Shown here: positions 26,478 to 34,058 of the stretch, in pieces
Layout: each line of letters begins with the position of its first letter
Numbering within the stretch: position 1 is the stretch's first letter
Origin: Thalassotalea euphylliae
GTDB lineage: Bacteria > Pseudomonadota > Gammaproteobacteria > Enterobacterales > Alteromonadaceae
DNA: 64,000 bases
Direction: 5' to 3'
Assembly (NCBI RefSeq): GCF_003390395.1
Contig: NZ_QUOV01000001.1
Coordinates: 62,001-126,000 of the forward strand
The notes under the pieces: generated by a model
The model's input: only the letters and a program-made list of their open reading frames with translations
Told to the model about the DNA's origin: nothing
The model's database searches: none
Made by a program: the position numbers and the translations under genes

Positions 26478-28376
26478 CTATTCTTCTAAGGTACTAAGGT
26501 CACCTTCATCTTGCCCTAACGCACGGGCTTTAAGGACGCGGCGCATAATTTTGCCAGAGCGCGTTTTAGGTAAACTTTCTACGAATTCAACTGCTTCTGG
26601 CGTCGCGATTTTACCCATTTCATGAGCGACATGTTCTTTGAGCGCTAGTGCTAGGTCTTTTGATGGTGCAATCCCTTGCTTCAAAATGACATAAGTGTGA
26701 ATGGCATTGCCTTTTAGCTCGTGTGGTAGGCCAACGGCTGCGGCTTCACTCACTTCTGGGTGACTGACTAAGGCACTTTCAATTTCTGCAGTACCTAGGC
26801 GATAACCACTGACTTTCAGCACTTCATCCATACGGCCAATGACCCAGATATAGCCGTCTTCATCTTTTTTCGCGCTATCGCCCGCAAGGTACCGCCAACT
26901 GCCGTCGTCAGTTTGCTTCCAATACAGATCTTGGTAGCGTTCAGGGTCTTTAAAGATGGTGCGTGCCATACCCGGCCAAGGGTTGTTAATGACTAACTTG
27001 CCTTCTTCATTGGCTGCAACTTCATTACCATCGTCATCAACAATGGTCATTTCATTGCCAAAGAAAGGTTTAGTGGCCGAGCCCGGTTTTAGCGGCGTAA
27101 TTGGCAGTGGGCAAATCATAAAACCGCCAGTTTCGGTTTGCCACCAAGTATCAATGATCGGGCATTTATCTTGGCCAATGACCTGGTGATACCAGCGCCA
27201 CGCTTCTGGGTTAATCGGCTCACCAACACTGCCGAGTAAGCGCAAGCTAGACAAATCATGTTTTTGCGGCCAGCGATCACCGAAGCGCATTAAGCCGCGA
27301 ATTGCCGTGGGTGAGGTGTATAAAATATTGATGCCGTAGTTTTCAATAATTTGCCACCAACGATTTGGGTAAGGGTAGTTGGGCGCACCTTCGTACAACA
27401 TAATAGTGGCACCATTAATTAGTGGCCCATAAACAATATAGCTGTGACCCGTGATCCAGCCGGGGTCAGCAGCACACCACCAGCGGTCTTGTGGCTTAAT
27501 ATCAAATGCCATGCGATGGGTGGTCGAAGTGTAAACGGCGTAGCCACCATGGGTGTGTAGCATGCCTTTAGGTTTACCTGTGGTACCTGAGGTATACAGA
27601 ATAAAGAGCGGATCTTCCGCCGAAGTTTGCTCAGTTTCACACTTGCTACTGGCGATAGGTAGTGCTTTTAAGTCGTGCAACCAAAAATCGCGGGTTGGCT
27701 CCATTTCCACATCAAGCTCGTTGTTTTTGACACAAATACATACTTCAATGCTAGGTGAGCGCATCATTGCATCGTTAGCAATAGATTTTAGGTCAATCGC
27801 TTTACCGCGACGCCAGCCACCGTCGGCAGTGATCAGTACGCGTGATTGCGCATCATCAATGCGCGATGCCAAGGCTTCGGTACTAAAACCACCGTAAACC
27901 ACTGAATGCACGGCACCGATCTTAGCGCAGGCGAGCATCGCAAAAACCAGCTCAGGAATTTGTGGCATATAGATGGTCACGATATCGCCTTTACTCACCC
28001 CCATGCTTTTTAGCACATTGGCGAACTGACACACTTCTCGGTTTAAGCCGTTGTAGGAAAAGTTACGCACTTGGCCGTTTTCACCTTCCCAAATAATTGC
28101 CATCTTATTGCGATTGGCGTTATTGAGGTGACGGTCGATGGCGTTGTCGACGATGTTAATCTCACCGCCATCAAACCATTTGTAAAATGGAGCGTTAGAC
28201 TCATCTAACACACTATCCCACTTTTTGTACCAGCTTAGGGTGTCGGCTTGCTCTGCCCAAAAGCCTTCGCGATCTTCAATGGAGCGCAGATAAGTTTCTT
28301 CGTAATCTTGAACGTTCGCTTGGGCAACCACGTCTGCACTTGGGTGAAATAAGTCATTTGGCTTAGTTGTCGTCAT
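26478..28376 (-). CDS. acs: acetyl-CoA synthetase (acetate--CoA ligase)
   Basis: 632 residues of the ANL superfamily. P-loop-like LYTSGTTGKPKGMLHTHGG, DTWWQTETGG and YLAGDSAKKDEDGYIWVIGRMDEVLKVSGYRLG (hinge and A8 motif) are in place. Lys609 in PKTRSGKIMRR is the residue acetylated and controlled by Pat/CobB in other bacteria. It activates acetate to acetyl-CoA through acetyl-AMP. One variation is SGYRLG where many Acs have SGHRLG. Upstream lies a palindromic site (28450-28495) that could bind CrbR. Confidence 0.95.
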   Translation of the reverse strand: MTTTKPNDLFHPSADVVAQANVQDYEETYLRSIEDREGFWAEQADTLSWYKKWDSVLDESNAPFYKWFDGGEINIVDNAIDRHLNNANRNKMAIIWEGENGQVRNFSYNGLNREVCQFANVLKSMGVSKGDIVTIYMPQIPELVFAMLACAKIGAVHSVVYGGFSTEALASRIDDAQSRVLITADGGWRRGKAIDLKSIANDAMMRSPSIEVCICVKNNELDVEMEPTRDFWLHDLKALPIASSKCETEQTSAEDPLFILYTSGTTGKPKGMLHTHGGYAVYTSTTHRMAFDIKPQDRWWCAADPGWITGHSYIVYGPLINGATIMLYEGAPNYPYPNRWWQIIENYGINILYTSPTAIRGLMRFGDRWPQKHDLSSLRLLGSVGEPINPEAWRWYHQVIGQDKCPIIDTWWQTETGGFMICPLPITPLKPGSATKPFFGNEMTIVDDDGNEVAANEEGKLVINNPWPGMARTIFKDPERYQDLYWKQTDDGSWRYLAGDSAKKDEDGYIWVIGRMDEVLKVSGYRLGTAEIESALVSHPEVSEAAAVGLPHELKGNAIHTYVILKQGIAPSKDLALALKEHVAHEMGKIATPEAVEFVESLPKTRSGKIMRRVLKARALGQDEGDLSTLEE

Positions 28377-28449
28377 AGTAATTCTCTGCCTGTTGAATGC
28401 TGTTTTATCGCTATGGTTTTAAGGTAGAGAGAGTTGGCCGATTTAGGAA

Positions 28450-28495
28450 TTAGACCTAAGTCTAACTCTGGGTAAAATCGGCTTAGACTTTAGTC
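28450..28495 (-). promoter_or_regulatory. candidate CrbR operator upstream of acs
   Basis: A palindrome TTAGAC-CTAA-GTCTAA at 28450-28465 is followed by a second half-site TTAGACTTTAGTC at 28483-28495, some 75-120 bp before the acs ATG. The GACTAAAGT word of the second site recurs upstream of the symporter operon (31331-31344). Binding by CrbR is an inference from context. Confidence 0.45.
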
Positions 28496-28563
28496 GTAGA
28501 AAGTTGAATTTTTATGACTGGCAGTTGCTACTAAGTGCCGATAAAAGCTTTTTAAATAAAGGC

Positions 28564-29316
28564 TTAGCGCAGTAATTTCGTTAGTGGTGTGCTGGGTAGG
28601 TGATGATGGGCAATTTCAGCCAGCAGCAGCTCGGCGGTTGCGACTGCATCATTTAACGCGTTGTGGGCATAATGGCTCGGCAGTTGGTAACTATCACGTA
28701 AATTGGTGAGTCGCAGTTCTGATGGGTCGTAGGCAATTTGCCTGCTATCTAAACGCCTTTTGGCAAGGGCTAAGGTGTCAATCACAGGAAAAATCGGTTC
28801 ATAGCCATAGAGTTGCTTACAGGCTTTAGCTAAAAAGCTTTGTTCGATTTTAGCGTAATGTGCGACCACTACTTTACCTGCCATGGCGTTTAGTAGTCGT
28901 TCAATGGCTGATGCTAGGGGCTCGCCTTGTTGTGATTCTTGCTCGGTGATTTGGTGAATAACAACAGTTTCTGTGTTTGTCTCAATGCTTGAGCTTGAGT
29001 CTTCGCTCTCTAGCCCGTTAGTCTCAGGCTTCACAAGATAATGATCACTTGAGCTAAGTCTTATGCTGAGCTGTTCAATACCGACAAAACCGACACTCAG
29101 CAGTTGGCCAGAGTTTGCAGAAATAGCGGTGGTCTCAAAGTCTAAAGCGAGCAAAGGAACTTCGCTGATAATTTGGCTTGGCTCGGGAAAGGGTATCGAG
29201 AGAAAATCTTTTAACGGGCCATTGGGCACTTTACGCGCAAGGCGCTCACGTCGCTTGTTGAGGCTAAATGGGTTTAGGCTAAAAAAATCAGCGCTCCAGA
29301 ATTTACCTTGTTCCAT
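28564..29316 (-). CDS. DnaQ-like DEDDh 3'-5' exonuclease
   Basis: 250 residues. LLALDFETTAISANSGQLLSVGFV is Exo I (D and E), VVAHYAKIEQSFL is Exo II and YAHNALNDAVATAELL is Exo III with the histidine, so the catalytic set is complete. The family includes DNA polymerase III epsilon and RNase T-like enzymes; a separate paralogue is usually the replicative proofreader. It is 17 bp downstream of the cNMP/CBS/DUF294 gene, an arrangement seen beside acs in many gammaproteobacteria. Confidence 0.9.
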   Translation of the reverse strand: MEQGKFWSADFFSLNPFSLNKRRERLARKVPNGPLKDFLSIPFPEPSQIISEVPLLALDFETTAISANSGQLLSVGFVGIEQLSIRLSSSDHYLVKPETNGLESEDSSSSIETNTETVVIHQITEQESQQGEPLASAIERLLNAMAGKVVVAHYAKIEQSFLAKACKQLYGYEPIFPVIDTLALAKRRLDSRQIAYDPSELRLTNLRDSYQLPSHYAHNALNDAVATAELLLAEIAHHHLPSTPLTKLLR

Positions 29317-29333
29317 TGGCTTGTTAAGTCCTA

Positions 29334-31223
29334 TCAGTAAACCGCCTGACGGTTATCTTGCAGTGTTTTAATCACTTTAAACGCGTCTTTTAAATGCTCC
29401 CGCTCAAGCTTAGAAATTTCCTTGGGGGATAAATAGTTATCCGCTTTGCGACCATGACTTAATCGGCTTGCTTGATGATTAAGCCTAAGTGTGGTTAAAA
29501 ACTCGAAAGCATCAATTAGGTTGTCGGCGGATGCCTTGGTGAGCGCAGGTGTGCTTGCTGCTTGGCGCAAACGCTCTATGGTGTTTACTGCGCTAATGCC
29601 TTGTTGCAGCGCATAAATACGGGCTAAATCAACAATCGGTGCTATGCCATTGTGCTTTAGGTCCATGGTCTTCTTATTGTCACCATTGGAAATCAGCACA
29701 AAATCGCGGAAAAAGCCTAACGGTGGTTTGAATTGCAGTGCATTTCTCGATAAATGGGCAATAAACAAACTCGCTTTTTGGGTTCGCGCCAAGGTTTGTT
29801 GTTGCAGGCGAGCGAGCAAGGTGGTGTCACCGTATATGGTGGTTAAGTCAAAGAAAACACTACACTGGAGCAGTGCTTTTGGATCTGGCGAACTTATCCA
29901 AGTATGAAAGTATTGCTGCCACTTTGCTTCCGTTTGTCGCCATTTGGGGTTGGTCGCCATAATATCGCCGGGACAATAAATAAACCCACACTTGGCTAAT
30001 CCGTCACACACGAATGTCGCAAGCTTTTCAAACCAAGAGGCGTGCTCTGGTTGCATGCTATTGTCGATAATCAGCGCGTTGTCTTGATCCGATTGCGCCA
30101 TTTGCTCTTGTCTGGCCTGCGAGCCAGCCGCTACCCAGGCAAAGGGCACAGGCGCTTGGCCATATAGCTGCTCGGCAATTTCAATTAAGCGAATGGTAAT
30201 TGCCATAGTGATGGCACTGACACTTTTACCCACTTGCTCCGCGGGTATACCAAGTTTTGCCATCCTGATCTGTAGCTTAGGTAATAACTGACTAAGCTCA
30301 ACCAGTTCATCAACCGAGCTTGATTTATGAATTTGGCTAGTTAAGCTGATGGCATTTTGCTCGGCAAAATACATTAAATCAGTAATGGTGAGCATGCCGC
30401 AAAGTTGGCCTTGGTCGGTAATTGGCAAATGGTGAATATGGCGACTAGTCATAGCTATCAAGGCATTAAAGGCGGTATTTCTAACATCCATGGTGGTGAT
30501 GTCAGCAGTCATAATCGCGCTAATTGGCTCACTGGGGGCAACCCCTTGGGCAATGCAGCGGCGACGAAAGTCTTTGTCGGTCACTATGCCGCATACTTTG
30601 TTCGCGTCATCGACAACAACCAGACAGGAGAAACCTAATTCCGTCATTTTTTGTGCCGTTTCGCTGATGCTGCTAGTGAGCTTAATCGTCGCGGCTGGCG
30701 ACTGATACAGTTGATCGATCCCTGTATTGGCTAATGTCGCATCAACCATCGCCTGTTCATGCAAGGCGGTGACTTGGTTTTTTAGTCGCTCTGCTGCTGA
30801 ACGCTCAAAAAAGTGAATAATGGCGGGGGTATCACTAAAACAGTCAAGTAGGGCTTGTTTTTCAATGCAGTAGAGCAGGCAGTCTTCTTCGGCAATTACC
30901 TCAATATCTGGATATTTATCTGGATAGCAAAATACCGTACAGATATCGCCTTCGCCATATTTGCCTATCAATTCCTTGTCTCGCTCTTGAGCAGAGAGCT
31001 CGGTTTTGACTGCTGTTTTTACATAGCTAAGTGCCCCCTTGCGCACAATATAAAAATTCGGGGTATTGGTTGCTTTGAGGGAATCCGGTGGCAGCTGCTG
31101 ATGCTGGGTGATATAGCAAATATTAATGTGACTGACGAGCTTGACGATACGTTCAAGTGGCACTTGCTCAAACGGTGCGATCCCTCCAATAAAGGCATAA
31201 ATTTCACTGAGTTCGTTATCCAT
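29334..31223 (-). CDS. cNMP-binding/CBS/DUF294 nucleotidyltransferase-like protein
   Basis: 629 residues in four parts: a cyclic-nucleotide-binding-like domain (about 15-135), a pair of CBS domains (about 170-285), a DUF294 nucleotidyltransferase-like domain with AAGSQARQEQMAQSDQDNALI, and a C-terminal DUF294_C helical domain. The GS...DQDN pattern keeps the acidic pair of a GlnD-type transferase. The substrate is unknown. CBS domains suggest sensing of adenylates. It precedes the DnaQ-like gene as an operon and diverges from the DUF4212/symporter operon. Confidence 0.88.
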   Translation of the reverse strand: MDNELSEIYAFIGGIAPFEQVPLERIVKLVSHINICYITQHQQLPPDSLKATNTPNFYIVRKGALSYVKTAVKTELSAQERDKELIGKYGEGDICTVFCYPDKYPDIEVIAEEDCLLYCIEKQALLDCFSDTPAIIHFFERSAAERLKNQVTALHEQAMVDATLANTGIDQLYQSPAATIKLTSSISETAQKMTELGFSCLVVVDDANKVCGIVTDKDFRRRCIAQGVAPSEPISAIMTADITTMDVRNTAFNALIAMTSRHIHHLPITDQGQLCGMLTITDLMYFAEQNAISLTSQIHKSSSVDELVELSQLLPKLQIRMAKLGIPAEQVGKSVSAITMAITIRLIEIAEQLYGQAPVPFAWVAAGSQARQEQMAQSDQDNALIIDNSMQPEHASWFEKLATFVCDGLAKCGFIYCPGDIMATNPKWRQTEAKWQQYFHTWISSPDPKALLQCSVFFDLTTIYGDTTLLARLQQQTLARTQKASLFIAHLSRNALQFKPPLGFFRDFVLISNGDNKKTMDLKHNGIAPIVDLARIYALQQGISAVNTIERLRQAASTPALTKASADNLIDAFEFLTTLRLNHQASRLSHGRKADNYLSPKEISKLEREHLKDAFKVIKTLQDNRQAVY

Positions 31224-31330
31224 GCTTTACCTACCTTGATATGGCCTAGCTTATTCGTATCTGCCAGTCGCGATTACCTTGTTCTTTTTTAGGCGAGCAC
31301 AGCGGTGTGGTCAACGGTTTTCACCCCAAC

Positions 31331-31344
31331 CTAGACTAAAGTTG
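31331..31344. promoter_or_regulatory. candidate CrbR half-site in the DUF294/symporter divergent promoter
   Basis: CTAGACTAAAGTTG shares the 9-base word GACTAAAGT with the reverse complement of 28487-28495 upstream of acs. A 7-bp inverted repeat GTAGGCT / AGCCTAC (31386-31416) lies between it and the DUF4212 start. Tentative; seen by eye only. Confidence 0.35.
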
Positions 31345-31463
31345 AATATCTCAGCGAAAACTTCCTTGCTAGTGTTTAGCTCAAGGTAGGCTCAATAACA
31401 TTCTAAAAAAGCCTACTTACAGATTGATACTAATAACACAACAGGCGACACGAGGAGATCATT

Positions 31464-31709
31464 GTGGAAACAAGTTACTGGCAGGAGAACCTGCGACTTA
31501 TTTTAATCTGTCTCGCAATATGGTTTATCGTATCGTTCGGCTTTGGCTTATTGCTTGTTGAACCGCTAAACACAATTCGTTTAGGTGGTTACAAACTAGG
31601 TTTCTGGTTTGCTCAGCAAGGTTCAATTTATACCTTTGTCGGATTGATATTCTGGTATGCCCACAAAATGAATCAACTAGATAAAAAATATAATGTGGAG
31701 GACCAGTAA
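31464..31709 (+). CDS. DUF4212 small subunit of a sodium:solute symporter
   Basis: 81 residues with two transmembrane helices (about 9-31 and 43-66) and the family motif FGFGLLLVEPLN...GGYKLGFWFAQQGSIYTF. These proteins pair with a large sodium:solute symporter subunit. GTG is the start, chosen because a strong AGGAG lies 8 nt upstream and the family begins with a YW(Q/R)ENL motif. The TAA overlaps the ATG of the symporter gene (TAATG), so translation is coupled. Confidence 0.93.
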   Translation: METSYWQENLRLILICLAIWFIVSFGFGLLLVEPLNTIRLGGYKLGFWFAQQGSIYTFVGLIFWYAHKMNQLDKKYNVEDQ

Positions 31710-33445
31710 TGGACGAGTTAAAACTTTATACGTGGATCGCCGTTGGCGGTACCTTCGGTTTATATTTCTTCTTAGCCTGGTGGGCACGTGCTGGCTCAAC
31801 CAGCGAATTCTATGCCGCTGGTGGTGGCATAAGCCCATTGCAAAACGGTATGGCGATTGGTGCTGACTGGATGAGTGCGGCATCGTTTATTTCGATGGCG
31901 GGTTTAATTGCCTTTTTAGGGTATGGCGGCTCGGTATTCTTGATGGGCTGGACAGGTGGCTATGTGCTACTAGCAATGTGTTTAGCGCCTTATATGCGCA
32001 AACACGGCAAATTTACTGTACCTGAATTTATTGGTGACCGATTCTATTCACGCACCGCTCGTATTGTTGCTGTTGTCTGTTTAATTATTGCCTCAGTAAC
32101 ATACATTATCGGCCAAATGAAAGGGGTCGGCGTTGCCTTCTCTCGCTTCTTGGAAGTGGAATACGACATGGGGCTTTATATTGGCATGGGTGTGGTTTTT
32201 GTTTACGCAACCCTTGGCGGTATGAAAGGTATTACCTACACGCAAATTGCCCAGTATGTGGTGTTAATCACGGCTTATACCATTCCAGCAATTTTCATTT
32301 CATTACAGTTAACCGGTAACCCAATCCCCCAATTAGGCTTAGGTTCAACACTCGCCGATGGCAGTGGTGTCTATTTGCTTGATAAGCTGGATATGGTAGT
32401 CACCGATCTCGGTTTTAAAGAATATACCACCTCAACGCTTGGCTCGGTTGAAATGTTCGCCTATACCATGTCGTTGATGATAGGTACGGCGGGCTTACCG
32501 CACGTTATTATGCGCTTCTTTACGGTACCGTCAGTAAAAGCGGCTCGTCAATCTGCGGGCTACGCCTTGGTTTTCATAGCATTGCTTTACACAGTTGCCC
32601 CGGCCGTTGGCGCAATGGCACGCTTCAACTTGATGAATACCATTGAGCCCGCTGCGGGTGAGAATCTGGTATACGATGAGCGTCCACAGTGGTTTAAAGA
32701 CTGGGAACGTACTGGTCTACTGCAGTTTGAAGACAAAAATGGCGATGGCAAAATTCAATATACCTCAGATGCGGCGACCAATGAAATGGTCAAAGTTGAC
32801 CGCGACATTATGGTGTTGGCGAACCCATCAATTGCGAATTTACCGAACTGGGTAATTGCACTTGTTGCGGCAGGTGGCCTAGCGGCTGCTCTCTCCACAG
32901 CGGCAGGCCTCCTGTTAGCGATATCGTCAGCGGTATCGCACGACTTGATGAAAGGGGTTTTGGTGCCTGATATGAGTGAGAAAACTGAGTTGCGTGCCAG
33001 TCGGATTGTGATGACCTTGTCGATACTGTTTGCTGGCTACCTTGGCCTGAATCCCCCCGGTTTCGCCGCTGGTACTGTTGCACTCGCCTTTGGTTTAGCA
33101 GCATCCAGTATCTTCCCAGCACTGATGATGGGTATTTTCTCGAAGAAAATGAGTAGCAAAGCGGCAATTGCAGGTATGTGTGCAGGCCTTGGGGTAACCA
33201 TGCTGTACGTGTTCCAGCACAAAGGCATCATGTTTATTCCAGGTACCTCATTTATGGGCGGTATGGAGCAAAACTGGTTCTTCGGAATTTCACCAAACGC
33301 ATTTGGTTCGGTCGGCGCTTTAGTTAACTTTGCTGTTGCCTTTATTGTGCTGAAAGCAACAGGGCCTGCACCAAGCGAAATTCAAGAGTTAGTGGAAAAC
33401 TTCCGTACGCCACATGGCCAAATTGCCAGTGCGCATGACCATTAA
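31709..33445 (+). CDS. sodium:solute symporter, large subunit (acetate/carboxylate type)
   Basis: 578 residues of the SSS family (VC_2705/ActP-like), with about 13 membrane helices. Conserved segments include GGGISPLQNGMAIGADWMSAASFISM and VIMRFFTVPSVKAAR. A soluble loop at about residues 325-375 carries DKNGDGKIQY, an EF-hand-like calcium loop. It is expected to take up acetate or a related short carboxylate with sodium. It is coupled to the DUF4212 gene and followed by a terminator. Confidence 0.92.
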   Translation: MDELKLYTWIAVGGTFGLYFFLAWWARAGSTSEFYAAGGGISPLQNGMAIGADWMSAASFISMAGLIAFLGYGGSVFLMGWTGGYVLLAMCLAPYMRKHGKFTVPEFIGDRFYSRTARIVAVVCLIIASVTYIIGQMKGVGVAFSRFLEVEYDMGLYIGMGVVFVYATLGGMKGITYTQIAQYVVLITAYTIPAIFISLQLTGNPIPQLGLGSTLADGSGVYLLDKLDMVVTDLGFKEYTTSTLGSVEMFAYTMSLMIGTAGLPHVIMRFFTVPSVKAARQSAGYALVFIALLYTVAPAVGAMARFNLMNTIEPAAGENLVYDERPQWFKDWERTGLLQFEDKNGDGKIQYTSDAATNEMVKVDRDIMVLANPSIANLPNWVIALVAAGGLAAALSTAAGLLLAISSAVSHDLMKGVLVPDMSEKTELRASRIVMTLSILFAGYLGLNPPGFAAGTVALAFGLAASSIFPALMMGIFSKKMSSKAAIAGMCAGLGVTMLYVFQHKGIMFIPGTSFMGGMEQNWFFGISPNAFGSVGALVNFAVAFIVLKATGPAPSEIQELVENFRTPHGQIASAHDH

Positions 33446-33505
33446 TTCGATTCGCACAGAGGCGTTAGCTGAAATGCTTTGAGAGTTTGTTGTACTCGAG
33501 GCTTT

Positions 33506-33541
33506 GGGTAATCTAGGTGTCACCCTAGATTACCCTTTTTT
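33506..33541 (+). terminator. intrinsic terminator after the symporter gene
   Basis: A 12-bp perfect stem (GGGTAATCTAGG / CCTAGATTACCC) with a 6-nt loop and six T, some 60 bp beyond the symporter stop. Confidence 0.92.
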
Positions 33542-33564
33542 CACTCATATTTATTAGAGGTTAT

Positions 33565-34005
33565 ATGAACAAACATACCAAGCTGGCAATTTTTGTCGCG
33601 CCATTTTTACTACTAGGTGGCTATATCGCCTCAGATTACTATTTGGAATATCAAGCGAGTCAAGACAAGGTCGTTGAATTGGTGCCTGATGGTCATTGTG
33701 ATGTCATCAATGAAAAGTGTGTTTTTGCAGCCGGTGATTTGCTTGTTAATGTTTATGATAAAAATGGTGTTACTGGCGTTAACTCAACCTACCCCATCGA
33801 CAGTGCGGTACTGTTTATTGTCGATAGTGCTAAGCAATATCAAACCTATAATTTAGCCATGGCAAACAGCCCCTACTATTGGCAGCAACCAACGGATTTG
33901 CGTGAGCGAATTAGCGAAAAAGGTGAAAAACAGCGGATGCGGGTGATAGTGACAATAAAAGGTGGTAAATATATTAGTGAGTTTTATAGTCAAACTGTGC
34001 AATAA
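33565..34005 (+). CDS. small membrane-anchored protein of unknown function beside crbS
   Basis: 146 residues, not recognised. One N-terminal membrane helix or uncleaved signal (LAIFVAPFLLLGGYIASDYYL), then a soluble part with a close cysteine pair (DGHCDVINEKCVF), which could be a disulfide in the periplasm, and a beta-rich C-terminal half. It lies between the symporter terminator and crbS with 53 bp to crbS. A sensing or accessory role in the acetate module is possible but unsupported beyond position. Confidence 0.75.
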   Translation: MNKHTKLAIFVAPFLLLGGYIASDYYLEYQASQDKVVELVPDGHCDVINEKCVFAAGDLLVNVYDKNGVTGVNSTYPIDSAVLFIVDSAKQYQTYNLAMANSPYYWQQPTDLRERISEKGEKQRMRVIVTIKGGKYISEFYSQTVQ

Positions 34006-34058
34006 GCGAAGGGCGTTTGCTTATCGTTTCATTTATCTAACAAGGATGCTTTAAATTT

